Part shown: positions 1-9,003 of the stretch, one piece after another
Numbering within the stretch: position 1 is the first letter of the stretch
How the letters are laid out: the number at the start of each line of letters is the position of its first letter
Assembly: GCA_001801215.1 (NCBI GenBank)
Contig: MGXA01000025.1
Coordinates: 1-47,922, forward strand
Source of the DNA: Gallionellales bacterium RIFCSPLOWO2_02_FULL_59_110
GTDB taxonomy: Bacteria > Pseudomonadota > Gammaproteobacteria > Burkholderiales > Gallionellaceae
Length of the DNA: 47,922 bases
Direction: 5' to 3'
Program-made: the position numbers and the translations under genes
The notes under the pieces: generated by a model
Databases searched by the model: none
What the model was told of the DNA's origin: nothing
The model's input: the letters and a program-made list of their open reading frames with translations, nothing else

Positions 1-1
1 G

Positions 2-247
2 ATCATGCGAGCGTTCGTAAAACTGCGCGAGCTGGCCATGACGCATCACGATCTGGCCAAGCAGCTCAACGCACTGGAAGAGAAAACCGAAGCACTGGCA
101 ATGCAGCACGACACCTTCGCGCGCAACACGCGCGCCCAACTCAAGCAGGTGTTCAACGCCATCCGCGAATTGATGACGCCGCCCGAGCCGCAGAAGAAAC
201 GGCCTATCGGGTTTATCAGCGGCGATGAAAAGCCGAAGAAAGATTGA
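2..247 (+). CDS. ORF6N domain-containing protein, C-terminal part (5' end outside window)
   Basis: The reading frame is open at the left edge, so only about the last 81 residues are present. The sequence (RAFVKLREL, then a charged helical stretch, then a tail with TPPEPQKKRPIGF) resembles the C-terminal part of ORF6N/KilA-N-type DNA-binding proteins, which end with a coiled coil followed by a Pro/Lys-rich IGF tail. These proteins occur in phages and chromosomal islands; the DNA-binding ORF6N domain itself would lie upstream of the window. The stop codon lies just before the broken end of an IS110-type transposase on the other strand. Family assignment rests on the tail alone, so it is moderately sure. 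Confidence 0.6.
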   Translation: MMRAFVKLRELAMTHHDLAKQLNALEEKTEALAMQHDTFARNTRAQLKQVFNAIRELMTPPEPQKKRPIGFISGDEKPKKD

Positions 248-279
248 CTGGCATGAGGGGGTTTGTGTACGTGCAAAAA

Positions 280-1248
280 CAATTCGAAGCTACCCGAGCT
301 GCGGTCGAGCGGTGCCACTCCCAGGTACACCGCCAACGAAGCCTCATCCTTGAATCGCTCGATATTACCGATTTCCCCCGCCAACTCGCTGGCGCAGACA
401 CTCCCCATGCCAGGCATGCTCAACAATCGCTGTGCGATTCCAGACTGTGCAGTAAGCTCGGCAATCTGTAACTCCAATTGGATAATCGCCTCACGCAGGC
501 TTAGTATCCTCATCGCATCCGCATAAATCATCGGGCCTGCCCATGCTATCGCAGGAGCGAATATCGCCGTCTTTTGCCATGTGGCGATTTTGGTGGCGTA
601 GCCAACACCGATGCCTTTCAGTTTGAGCAAAGTAGCCCGCCTGACGGTCTTGAGCATGCCCAGGTCGGTGCGGCAGGTCAGGAAGTTGAGGAACCACAGG
701 TTGTCTGCCTGGCCGGTAATGGCAAGCAGACCCGGCACCACACCCTGCAGTTCTGCCTGCATGCGCTGGCTGATTTTCATCCGTTCGGCTACAAGTTGTT
801 TGCGGCGGCGAGTCAATGCCTTGATCTGCTGGTGCAATGGATCGACAGGCGCTACTTCCTGCAACACGGCGCTGGCCATCGGGATGTGTTCGCGCAGTTG
901 CATGAGTTGCAACATGCGTTTGGCATCAATGGCGTCGGTCTTGGCGGGAGCCGGGAAGATTTCCTTGAAGCGCGCGAACTTGAGGTTGTTGATGGCATAC
1001 AGCCGCCATCCTTGTGCCAATATCTGGCTGTCCAGTGGCCGGGCGTAGCCGCCATACCCTTCCATGGCGACACACACTTCGGCGTGGTGTGAATCTTCGT
1101 GTTTGCGTATCCGGCTGAAGAAATCGTTCAGTCCGGCAGGGGTGTGGGGGCAATCAAATTCTTCAATCGGATCACCTTCTGCCCAACCAATGGCAACCCG
1201 ATGCTGCTGGCTACCGACATCGATAGCGACGTGAAGTTGTGTTTGCAT
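280..1248 (-). pseudogene. IS110-family transposase, 3'-truncated
   Basis: The protein starts with MQTQLHVAIDVGSQQH and carries the N-terminal RuvC-like DEDD domain (candidate acidic residues D10, E63, D105, D108) and the C-terminal Transposase_20 region (LLSMPGMGSVCASELAGEI, YLGVAPLDRSSGS). ATG at 1246-1248 is preceded by GAGAGG, a good ribosome binding site. After the SSGS motif near residue 320 the homology stops and the frame runs antisense into the ORF6N gene, so the last roughly 80 residues and the right end of the element are missing. The truncation probably inactivates it. The junction is estimated at 250-290 and cannot be fixed without an intact copy. Confidence 0.8.
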
Positions 1249-1640
1249 GTGAACCTCTCTTTGGGCAATGCGGCAAGACAAAACCGTCTGTGCGCCTCGC
1301 CTACTCAAGAGCCACGTTTGCTGGCATCATCCCGTCAGGCGTTGCAGACGATGCGGATGACGGGGGCGGCATTTCGGAGTGAGCCGATTTTCGCAAACCG
1401 GGCTGGTACCTTGAGCCACACCCCCGTCAGCGTTTATCGTACTCGCCTAAACCGATTCCTGCATCTCGCAAATTCGGAGAGTAGGTACCTTTTACTTGGA
1501 GGTTTCCCCACTCAAGAGGCCAAGCCTTCCCGCGCCGCATGGCGGCAAACACAAACTCTACCCAATCCGGGCGGCACCCGCGTATTGGACGATTGCGGGT
1601 TTTCCCGTAGACTGGCGTAAAGAACGCAGCAGCGACACCC
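1249..1640 (-). mobile_element. Non-coding region upstream of IS110 transposase (possible left end)
   Basis: About 390 bases without a convincing gene lie upstream of the transposase. They contain a 7-bp inverted repeat (CCCGTCA, pairing with TGACGGG about 25 bases later, roughly 1338-1375). They also contain a direct repeat ACTCAAGAG at 1303-1311 and 1510-1518, and two GGTACCTT copies near 1405 and 1491. In IS110-group elements the long non-coding end upstream of the transposase encodes the structured bridge RNA that guides recombination. That this region is such an end is inference; the outer boundary of the element was not identified. Confidence 0.4.
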
Positions 1641-1656
1641 TCGGGGAGGAACTCAC

Positions 1657-4482
1657 ATGATTTTTTCAGGCTGGCGCATAAGGAATATCCTTGCGACTCT
1701 TGTGCTGATGGCTGCCTGTGCAATTGCAGGCGGTACTGCGCTGGCTGCGACAACACCACCGCTGCGCATCGGGTCGGAAATCAGTTTTGCGCCTTATGCA
1801 GAGGTGGACAAGCAAGGCAAAGCCACCGGCTTTGCGATTGATCTATTTGCCGCCGCCGCCAGATCGGCGGGATTGGAAGTCACCTTCCACCCGAATCACT
1901 GGAACATCGTGTGGGATCAACTCAAGAACGGCGAGATCGACGCGCTGCCGCTGGTCGCCAGGGTTCCCGAACGCGAAGGACAGGTCGAGTTCACCAAACC
2001 GCACACTTTCGGTTACGACAGTTTTTTCACCCGCAAGGATCGCGCGCCCATCGCGACCATCGAGCAGGCGCGGCTGCTGAACATCATCGTCCTGCGCTCG
2101 GATGCGGCGCACCAGCAACTCGCCGCACGCGGCTTCGCGCACCAGCTCGTGCTGGTGGACGATCTTGCGGATGGATTCCGGCTGCTCGCCTTCGGCCAGC
2201 ACGATGCCTTGCTTGCGCCACGGCTGCAGGGAGCAATGCAGACCGATATGCTTGGCCTGGCCGGCGTGATCTCCCACGGGCCCCTGCTCTCGGAATACCG
2301 CCGCGAATTCTGCTTCGCCGTCCGCAAGGGCGATACCGCACTGCGCGACCGTCTCGATCAGGCGCTGTTCAACGTCAAGTCCAGCGGCGAGTATGACCGC
2401 TTGTACCGCAAATGGCTGGGCATCTACGATCCGCCCCGCTTCACTGCAAAGCAAGTCGCAACCGGCACGGCCCTCGCGGCAGGCCTTCTGGGGCTGCTGG
2501 GTTTATGGACATGGACGCTGCGCCGGCAAGTGGCCGTACGTACCCGCAAGCTGACCGCCGAAATCGGCGCCCGCGAAAAAGCCGAAAGGGAACTGCGCCT
2601 GCGCGCGGCGCACGACATCCAGGAAGCCGAACTGAGGGCGAGCGAATCGCGCTTCCGGCTGCTCGCTTCAGCCACCTTCGAGGGTATCGCCATTACCGAG
2701 CAGGGGCGCGTTGTCGATGCCAACGAACAGTTGCTCGATATCCTGGGCTATACGCGCGCGGAAGTGCTCGGCATGAAGATTGCCGACTTTGTTTCTCCGG
2801 ATGATCGCGAACGAATATTGAAAAACATTGCGGAAGGCGTCGAAAGCATTATCGAACATTCGGTCCTCCGCAAGGACGGCAGGCGCATCGTCGTCGAAGC
2901 GCATGGCCAGAATTTCGAAAACGGCTCCGGAGTCAGGCGCATTACAGCCATACGCGATATCACCGGGTACAAACTCGTTGAGGAGTCGCTGCGCAAGAGT
3001 GAAGAGCATTTCCGTTCGCTTGTGGAGCAGGCCGCCGACGGCATTTTTGTGGCCGACTCGCAGGGCAATTACATAGACGTCAATAGTGCCGGCTGCAGCA
3101 TGCTGGGTTATAGCCGGGAGGAAATCCTTAAACTAACGCTCAAGGATATCCTTGATCCTGCAGAAATTCCGCGCCTCGGCCCAACCGTGGAAAATCTCGC
3201 GAGCGGGCGGGTAGTCGTAAGCGACTGGCATTTCTTGCGCAAGGACGGCTCGACTTTTCTCGGGGAAGTCAGGGGCCGGCAACTTTCAAACGGCAACCTG
3301 CAGGGAATCCTGATCGACATCACCGAACGCAGGCAAGCCGAACAGGCGCTGCGGGAATCCGATCAGCGCAAGGACGAGTTTCTTGCGATGCTGGCACATG
3401 AGTTGCGCAACCCGCTGGTGCCCATTCGCAATGCCGCCCACATCCTCGGACGTTTGGAACTGGAAGAGCCCAGAGTCAAGTGGGCCCAGCAGGTGATCGA
3501 GACGCAAGTCGGTCGCCTCAGTCATATGGTGGACGACCTTCTGGATGTTTCGCGTATTGCCCACGGCAAGATATCGCTCAAGCTGGAAGATATTGAACTG
3601 AACTCGCTGCTTACGCAGATCATGCAGTCGATAGTGACGCTGGCGGAACAAAAGAGACACCAATTAAGCATCAGCTTGCCTGAGCATGAAGTGCGACTCA
3701 CAGGCGATTCGATACGCCTGTCTCAAACCATTTTCAATCTTCTCGACAACGCCATCAAATATACCCCGGACGGAGGACTGATCGAGTTCACTGCACGCAT
3801 GGTCGGAGAGGAAGTCGAGATCGGCGTGCAGGATAACGGCATGGGAATAACGGCGGAATTGCTGCCCAAGGTGTTCGACTTATTCCAGCAAGACGAGCGC
3901 GGACTGGATCGCGCGCAGGGCGGTCTGGGTATCGGGCTTACTTTGGTGCAACGGTTAGTCGTCATGCACGGGGGAAGAGTGGCCGCTTATAGCAAGGGGA
4001 AGGGAATGGGCGCCACGTTTACCGTCTGGCTGCCAGCCAAGGCTACAGCAACGCAACCAGCCGAGAAGGCGACCATGAGCAAACGTATCGCCTCTCAAGG
4101 CAGGCGGGTACTGGTGGTGGATGACGATTTTGCAGTGGCCGATAGTATGGTGATGTTGATGGAGTTGGAGGGGTACGCAGTATGTATGGCTAATTCCGGC
4201 GCCGAAGCCTTGAGGCAGGTGCCCATCTTCCGCCCCCAGGCGGTGTTGCTGGATATCGGCCTGCACGGAATGGACGGCTTTGAGGTCGCAAAACGGTTAC
4301 GCGAATTACCGGAAGGTCGGGATTTGTATTTGGTTGCGGTGTCGGGTTATGCAGATGAGAAGACACGATCACACGCTCTGGCATCGGGATGCGATCATTT
4401 TCTGGTCAAGCCGGTGAACTTTCATGTACTCGACAAGCTGCTGGATGACGCGTCAGAAGAGGTGGCACGCCCTAGAAGCTAG
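1657..4482 (+). CDS. Hybrid sensor histidine kinase with SBP-type sensor, two PAS domains and receiver
   Basis: A 941-residue membrane sensor. Domains in order: signal peptide or anchor (about 1-30, LATLVLMAACAIAGG); periplasmic SBP_bac_3 solute-binding domain (about 36-255); one transmembrane helix (about 267-288, GTALAAGLLGLLGLW); a charged coiled-coil linker; PAS (about 332-445); PAS (about 450-565); HisKA with phospho-accepting H581 in LAHELRNPL; HATPase with N box (NLLDNAIKYT) and G boxes (DNGMGI, GGLGIGL); and a C-terminal receiver with acidic pocket VVDDD, phosphoacceptor D866 (LLDIG) and conserved Lys in LVKPV. ATG 1657 follows GGGGAGGAACTCAC. The solute-binding domain suggests it senses an amino acid or similar small molecule, but the ligand is unknown. 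No separate regulator gene is adjacent; output probably goes through a phosphorelay partner elsewhere. Confidence 0.9.
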   Translation: MIFSGWRIRNILATLVLMAACAIAGGTALAATTPPLRIGSEISFAPYAEVDKQGKATGFAIDLFAAAARSAGLEVTFHPNHWNIVWDQLKNGEIDALPLVARVPEREGQVEFTKPHTFGYDSFFTRKDRAPIATIEQARLLNIIVLRSDAAHQQLAARGFAHQLVLVDDLADGFRLLAFGQHDALLAPRLQGAMQTDMLGLAGVISHGPLLSEYRREFCFAVRKGDTALRDRLDQALFNVKSSGEYDRLYRKWLGIYDPPRFTAKQVATGTALAAGLLGLLGLWTWTLRRQVAVRTRKLTAEIGAREKAERELRLRAAHDIQEAELRASESRFRLLASATFEGIAITEQGRVVDANEQLLDILGYTRAEVLGMKIADFVSPDDRERILKNIAEGVESIIEHSVLRKDGRRIVVEAHGQNFENGSGVRRITAIRDITGYKLVEESLRKSEEHFRSLVEQAADGIFVADSQGNYIDVNSAGCSMLGYSREEILKLTLKDILDPAEIPRLGPTVENLASGRVVVSDWHFLRKDGSTFLGEVRGRQLSNGNLQGILIDITERRQAEQALRESDQRKDEFLAMLAHELRNPLVPIRNAAHILGRLELEEPRVKWAQQVIETQVGRLSHMVDDLLDVSRIAHGKISLKLEDIELNSLLTQIMQSIVTLAEQKRHQLSISLPEHEVRLTGDSIRLSQTIFNLLDNAIKYTPDGGLIEFTARMVGEEVEIGVQDNGMGITAELLPKVFDLFQQDERGLDRAQGGLGIGLTLVQRLVVMHGGRVAAYSKGKGMGATFTVWLPAKATATQPAEKATMSKRIASQGRRVLVVDDDFAVADSMVMLMELEGYAVCMANSGAEALRQVPIFRPQAVLLDIGLHGMDGFEVAKRLRELPEGRDLYLVAVSGYADEKTRSHALASGCDHFLVKPVNFHVLDKLLDDASEEVARPRS

Positions 4483-4579
4483 AAGGTACTAGAGTCGAAT
4501 TGTTTTTGAAGCTGGTTGGAATGTTTGAAAGAAGATCTCCCGCTATTTCTCACCTCCCACATAACCTCTAACCCCACCT

Positions 4580-6409
4580 ATGGCCACCCTAATCCCCACC
4601 CTCGGCGCCGCCCGCTTCGACGCACGCGGCGAACTGCGTCTCGCCGAGCGGCTGAAGGATTGCCTCGAAGACAACGCCTGGGTGTGGCACAACATCCCGG
4701 TCGGGCCTTTCGGCAGGCACCCTGATTTCGTGACCTTGCATCCGCAGCAGGGCATTGTGGTGCTGGAAGTCAAAGACTGGCGGCTGGATACGATAGCCAA
4801 TGCCAACAGCAAGCAGGTCGAGCTGATAACTGATCGCGGCAATGTGACGACTGCCAACCCTTTCGAGCAGGTGCGCAGCTACATGTTCAACGTGGTAGAT
4901 ACGTTGAAGCGCGATCCGCTGCTGGTGAACGAGGGTGGGAGCTTCAAGGGCAAGCCGGTATTTTCTTTCGGGCATGGCGTGGTTTTCAGCAACATCACGC
5001 GCAAGCAGTTTGAGCAGACCGATTTGCATGAGGTATTCCCGCCGGAGCGCTGCATTTTCCGCGATGAGATGGCGGAGAAGGTGGATGCGGATGCGTTTCG
5101 CGAGCGAGTCTGGCGCATGGTGTCGCCGCGCATTGGGCCTGCCTTGTCGCTGCCGCAGATCGACCGGGTGCGTGCGCTGCTGTTCCCGGAGATTCGCGTC
5201 ACCCAGATCGCTCTGCCGTTTGACGAGTCGCCTGAAAAACCCTCGCCCGCTGGTGACCGCATACTGGAAGTGATGGACATGCAGCAGGAGTTGCTGGCGC
5301 GCAGCATGGGCGAGGGACACCGCATCGTGCGCGGCGTGGCTGGCTCCGGCAAGACGCTGATTCTGGCGTTCCGCGCCGAACAGATCGCGCGCGCCCTATC
5401 GGGTCCCGCATCCCGCCCAGTGCTGCTGTTGAGTTATGCGAACGGCATCTCGGGTCGGCTGGAGAATGCGATGCAGGACAGAGGGGTGGAGGACAAGGTG
5501 ATCACCTCGACCTTCCATTCCTGGTGCTTCAGGATGCTGCGCGAGTACGACCTGCCGCAGCCAACCGAGAAGGAGTTTCCCGACTTTTCGGAGCGGCTCG
5601 CCGCCAACGTGCAGGCCGTGCTCGATGCCGCCGAGCGTGGATTGATTCCGGGCGGGCAGTATGACGCGGTGCTGATCGACGAGGCACACGATTTCGAGCC
5701 GCAATGGCTGGCGCTGGCGGCGAAGATGGTGAACCCGGACACGAAGGCGCTGATGATCGTTTACGACGATGCGCAGGCGATTTACAAAGGGCGCAAACGC
5801 CCGGTGTGGAAGCAGCTCGGCATCGAGGCCGCCGGTCGCACGACAGTGCTCAAGGTGAATTACCGCAACACCGCGCAGATATTGCGCTTCGCGCGCAAGT
5901 TCGCCGCCGATGTGATTGGCGCACCGGGCGTTTGCGCCGGTGACGAGAGTGCGATCCTGATGCCGGAAGACGGCGGGCGCGAGGGTGTGGAGCCGGTGGT
6001 GCGCCAGTGCGTGAGCCATGACGGCGAAGCCCATGCGATTGCGGAATGGCTGCTCGGACGCAAGGCCGCCGGTTACCAGTGGGGGCAGATGGCGGTGCTG
6101 TATTCCCGGCATTTCATCGGCGAGAAGTTCGAGAAGATACTGGCGAAACACGGCGTGCCAGTGGACTTCGTCAAGAAGAATAACAACCGTGTGCAGTCAG
6201 AACGCGATGCGTTGCGACTCCTGACCATGCACAACGCCAAAGGACTGGAGTTCCCCTGCGTGGCGATAGGCGGCTTGGGTGAGCTAAAGAAGGCTGCGGA
6301 CATAGAAGACGATGTGCGCCTGACCTACGTCGCCATCACGCGCGCTACGCATGAGGCGTTTATCACTTACTCGAATATGTCGGAACTGGTGGGGCGGCTG
6401 GTGGTGTAG
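4580..6409 (+). CDS. NERD-domain superfamily I (UvrD-like) helicase
   Basis: A 609-residue protein joining an N-terminal NERD nuclease-related domain (about 10-130, with PDFVTLHPQQGIVVLEVKDW resembling the D...ExK core of restriction-type nucleases) to a UvrD/Rep-type helicase. The helicase shows Walker A (GVAGSGKT, about 251-259), Walker B (LIDEAHDF, about 365-372), a motif III-like region (MIVYDDAQAIY), and motif V/VI elements (TMHNAKGLEFP near 548; DVRLTYVAITRA near 577-590). It probably unwinds and may cut DNA in repair or defence against foreign DNA; the exact role of NERD helicases is poorly known. It stands alone, 97 bases after the kinase gene and convergent with ftsY. ATG 4580 is chosen because the domain begins directly after it. 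Confidence 0.85.
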   Translation: MATLIPTLGAARFDARGELRLAERLKDCLEDNAWVWHNIPVGPFGRHPDFVTLHPQQGIVVLEVKDWRLDTIANANSKQVELITDRGNVTTANPFEQVRSYMFNVVDTLKRDPLLVNEGGSFKGKPVFSFGHGVVFSNITRKQFEQTDLHEVFPPERCIFRDEMAEKVDADAFRERVWRMVSPRIGPALSLPQIDRVRALLFPEIRVTQIALPFDESPEKPSPAGDRILEVMDMQQELLARSMGEGHRIVRGVAGSGKTLILAFRAEQIARALSGPASRPVLLLSYANGISGRLENAMQDRGVEDKVITSTFHSWCFRMLREYDLPQPTEKEFPDFSERLAANVQAVLDAAERGLIPGGQYDAVLIDEAHDFEPQWLALAAKMVNPDTKALMIVYDDAQAIYKGRKRPVWKQLGIEAAGRTTVLKVNYRNTAQILRFARKFAADVIGAPGVCAGDESAILMPEDGGREGVEPVVRQCVSHDGEAHAIAEWLLGRKAAGYQWGQMAVLYSRHFIGEKFEKILAKHGVPVDFVKKNNNRVQSERDALRLLTMHNAKGLEFPCVAIGGLGELKKAADIEDDVRLTYVAITRATHEAFITYSNMSELVGRLVV

Positions 6410-6422
6410 GTGAGGCTTGTAG

Positions 6423-6442
6423 GGTGCGGTGATAACCGCACC
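6423..6442 (+). terminator. Perfect 8-bp hairpin downstream of the helicase gene
   Basis: GGTGCGGT, loop GATA, ACCGCACC lies 13 bases after the helicase stop. The stem is strong, but no clear T-run follows, so it may be a repeat-derived hairpin that also helps termination. It begins with the same GTAGGGTGC word seen at 32921 and (as GTGGGGTGC) at 34459. Confidence 0.45.
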
Positions 6443-6454
6443 GTTCGCGCGAAT

Positions 6455-6560
6455 TAACCCATCCCCCTCCCAATTGCCCCCTCGCTACGCTCTCCCCCTT
6501 GAAAGGGGAGGGGCAATCGTTCCTTCCCCTTCAGGGGGAAGGTTAGGATGGGGGTGGGTG
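6455..6560. repeat. C/G-rich intergenic palindromic repeat between convergent genes
   Basis: Two adjacent hairpins fill the gap between the convergent helicase and ftsY genes: CTCCCC...GGGGAG (6492-6510) and CCTTCCCC...GGGGAAGG (6522-6542). They are bracketed by CCATCCCCCTCCC near 6460 and its approximate complement GGATGGGGGTGGG near 6546. Similar 'CTCTCCCTTG...GGGG' text occurs inside mutY at about 33568 and, less closely, at 36188-36225. It looks like a dispersed repeat that may also act as a two-way terminator. Confidence 0.55.
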
Positions 6561-6591
6561 ATGCGGTTCGTGCCTTACCACATCCTACGCA

Positions 6592-7554
6592 CTACTGTTC
6601 GTCCAGCCCAAGCAATGCAGCGACGAAGTCCTCCGCAACGAACGGTTGCAGATCGTCCATGCCTTCGCCGACGCCGATGAAGCGCACCGGGATCGGGTGC
6701 GCCTTGGCGATCGCGGCGATCACGCCGCCCTTGGCGGTGCCGTCCAGCTTGGTGAGGATCAGCCCGGTCACGCCGAGCGCCTCGTCGAAGGCTTTGACCT
6801 GGGAGAGCGCGTTTTGCCCGGTGTTGGCGTCCAGCACCAGCAGCACTTCGTGCGGCGCATCGGGCATGGCCTTGGCGATGACGCGCTTCACTTTCTTTAT
6901 TTCTTCCATCAGATGCGCCTGCGTGGTCAGCCGCCCGGCAGTATCGGCCAGCACCACGTCGGTATCGCGCGCCTGTGCGGCCTGCACCGCATCGTAAATT
7001 ACCGCAGCGGGGTCGCCGCTTTGCTGTGCGATCACCGTCACGCTGTTGCGTACCCCCCAGGCCATCAGTTGCTCGCGTGCGGCGGCGCGGAAGGTGTCGC
7101 CCGCCGCGAGCATGACCGACAACCCTTGGTCTTGCAGGTGTTTCGCCAGCTTGCCAATCGAGGTGGTCTTGCCCGCGCCGTTCACGCCGACCATCATGAT
7201 GACGAACGGCTTGCGGGTTTCGGCACGCAGCGGCTGCGCCAGCGGCTTGAGCAGTTTGAGCAGGCAATGCGCGAGTGCTTCCCGGAGTTGCGCGGCTTCG
7301 ATCAAATGCTGTTCCTTGACCTGGCGGCGCAGGTCGGCGAGCAGAGCGTGGGTCGCGTCCATGCCGACATCGGCGGTAATCAGGATGGTTTCCAGTTCCT
7401 CGTAGAGATCCTCGTCGATTTTTCCGCCGCCGCTGAGCAGGCCGCTCAACTGGTTGCCGGTGCGCGCCAGGCCGGACTTCAGGCGCGCGATCCAGCCCAA
7501 GCCGTGCTTCTCGCCGGGAATAACGGGTGGAGTTTTTTTCAGGAAACTGAACAT
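6592..7554 (-). CDS. ftsY: Signal recognition particle receptor FtsY
   Basis: A 320-residue SRP-type GTPase that docks the ribosome-SRP complex at the inner membrane for co-translational insertion. Visible motifs: NG-domain four-helix bundle (about 25-110), G1 P-loop VGVNGAGKTT (123-131), the DTFRAAA motif, DTAGR (about 207) and TKLDGTAKGG (about 264). The N-terminal acidic A domain found in E. coli FtsY is almost absent, which is common outside enterobacteria. The start is set at MFSFLKK (7552-7554) because the N-terminal FtsY helix begins there; the frame stays open much further upstream, antisense to the M16 gene, which is a GC artefact. It is divergent from the M16 peptidase pair, an arrangement seen in many betaproteobacteria. 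Confidence 0.96.
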   Translation of the reverse strand: MFSFLKKTPPVIPGEKHGLGWIARLKSGLARTGNQLSGLLSGGGKIDEDLYEELETILITADVGMDATHALLADLRRQVKEQHLIEAAQLREALAHCLLKLLKPLAQPLRAETRKPFVIMMVGVNGAGKTTSIGKLAKHLQDQGLSVMLAAGDTFRAAAREQLMAWGVRNSVTVIAQQSGDPAAVIYDAVQAAQARDTDVVLADTAGRLTTQAHLMEEIKKVKRVIAKAMPDAPHEVLLVLDANTGQNALSQVKAFDEALGVTGLILTKLDGTAKGGVIAAIAKAHPIPVRFIGVGEGMDDLQPFVAEDFVAALLGLDEQ

Positions 7555-7641
7555 TGAGGTTACGGTCGTAGTCGGAAGATGTGAAAATATCGCATAATGC
7601 GCGCGCATTTTATGCCGTTTACACCTGAGAGGGCTAGTTAC

Positions 7642-9003
7642 ATGAGAGCTTATTTGTTTTGCATCGCGTTGTTGCTGGGGGGGGCGCACGCTGCCGCGCA
7701 GGCGGAGGTGTTCGAGCGCACCCTGAAAAACGGGTTGAAAGTCATCGTCAAGGAAGACCGCCGCGCGCCGGTGGTGGTGCAGCAGATCTGGTACAAGACG
7801 GGCAGCATGGACGAGCGCACCGGCGTGACCGGCATCGCGCACGTGCTCGAGCACCTGATGTTCAAGGGCACCCACAGCATTCCGGCGGGAGAATTTTCCA
7901 AGCGCATCGCGGCGGCGGGCGGGCGCGAAAACGCCTTCACAAGCTACGATTACACCGCCTATTTCCAGCAGTTGCACAAGTCGAAACTGCCGCTGGCAAT
8001 GCAGCTGGAATCCGACCGGATGCGCAACCTGAACCTCACTGCCGCCGATTTTGCCAAGGAAATAAAAGTGGTCATGGAAGAGCGCCGCCTGCGCACCGAC
8101 GACTCGGCGCATGCGCTGCTGCAGGAAAAAATGATGGCGACGATTTACCAGCAGCATCCCTACCAACATCCGGTGATCGGCTGGATGAGCGACCTGGAAG
8201 CGCTCACGGTGGGCGACGCCAAGGCGTGGTACGACCGCTGGTACGCGCCGAACAACGCCACGCTGGTTATCGCCGGCGACGTCAAGGCCGACGAGGTGTT
8301 CGCGCAGGCGCAGCAATATTATGGCGCTATCCCGAGGCGTGCCATGCCGCCGCGCCGCAACTTCATCGAGCCCGAACAGGCCGGAATCAAGCGCATGGTG
8401 GTCAAGGCGCCCGCCGAGCTGCCGCATCTGGTAATGAGCTACCACGCGCCGGTGGTGCGCGATCCCGCCCAAGACTGGAAACCTTACGCGCTGCAAATCC
8501 TGGCCGGCGTGCTGGACGGCAACGAATCGGCGCGCCTCAACAAGCATCTGGTGCGCGAGCAGCAAATTGCCAGCGGCGCGGGCGCGGGCTACGACGCCAC
8601 TTCGCGCGGGCCGAGCCTGTTCACCCTCGAAGCCACGCCCAGCGAAGGCAAGGCGGTCAACGACATCGAAGCTGCGCTGCGCGGAGAGATCGCGCTGTTG
8701 GTCAGGGACGGCGTGAGCGGGGACGAGTTGCAGCGCGTCAAGGCGCAGGTCATGGCGGGAGAGGTGTACAAGCGCGACTCGCTGTTTTACCAGGCGATGC
8801 AGATCGGGCAGATGGAAAGCATCGGGCTAGGGCACCGCGTCATTCCGAAGTTGCTGGAAAAACTCCAGGCGGTGACGGCGGAGCAGGTGCGGCAAGTCGC
8901 CGAGGAAATTTTTCAGGACGACAATCTGACCGTCGCGGTGCTCGACCCGCAGCCGCTCTCCGGAAAACCGAAAGCGCCACAAGGAGTTACCCATGCGCAT
9001 TAA
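7642..9003 (+). CDS. M16 family zinc metallopeptidase, catalytic subunit
   Basis: A 453-residue exported peptidase of the pitrilysin/insulinase clan. An N-terminal signal sequence (MRAYLFCIALLLGGAHAAAQA) is followed by the inverted zinc motif HxxEH (HVLEH, 67-71) and the downstream glutamate in VVMEERR near residue 147, so this is the catalytically competent half. ATG 7642 is preferred over one 45 bases upstream because it begins the signal peptide and follows GAGAGGG. It overlaps the second M16 gene by 11 bases. In this family two-gene arrangements usually make a heterodimer that degrades peptides in the periplasm. Confidence 0.92.
   Translation: MRAYLFCIALLLGGAHAAAQAEVFERTLKNGLKVIVKEDRRAPVVVQQIWYKTGSMDERTGVTGIAHVLEHLMFKGTHSIPAGEFSKRIAAAGGRENAFTSYDYTAYFQQLHKSKLPLAMQLESDRMRNLNLTAADFAKEIKVVMEERRLRTDDSAHALLQEKMMATIYQQHPYQHPVIGWMSDLEALTVGDAKAWYDRWYAPNNATLVIAGDVKADEVFAQAQQYYGAIPRRAMPPRRNFIEPEQAGIKRMVVKAPAELPHLVMSYHAPVVRDPAQDWKPYALQILAGVLDGNESARLNKHLVREQQIASGAGAGYDATSRGPSLFTLEATPSEGKAVNDIEAALRGEIALLVRDGVSGDELQRVKAQVMAGEVYKRDSLFYQAMQIGQMESIGLGHRVIPKLLEKLQAVTAEQVRQVAEEIFQDDNLTVAVLDPQPLSGKPKAPQGVTHAH

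Noticed and set aside
1099-1620. 173-codon plus-strand frame at the IS110 end
   Set aside because: Half of it is antisense to the transposase and the rest has no recognisable domain.
3392-3406. Perfect sigma-54 promoter match TGGCAC-n5-TTGC
   Set aside because: It lies inside the codons of the conserved LAHELRNP motif of the kinase and has no gene start downstream, so it is best explained by coding constraint.
7555-8565. Open extension of the ftsY frame far upstream (657 codons in total)
   Set aside because: It runs antisense through the M16 peptidase, which has clear motifs; the extension has no domain and arises from GC-rich third-position bias. FtsY starts at 7554.
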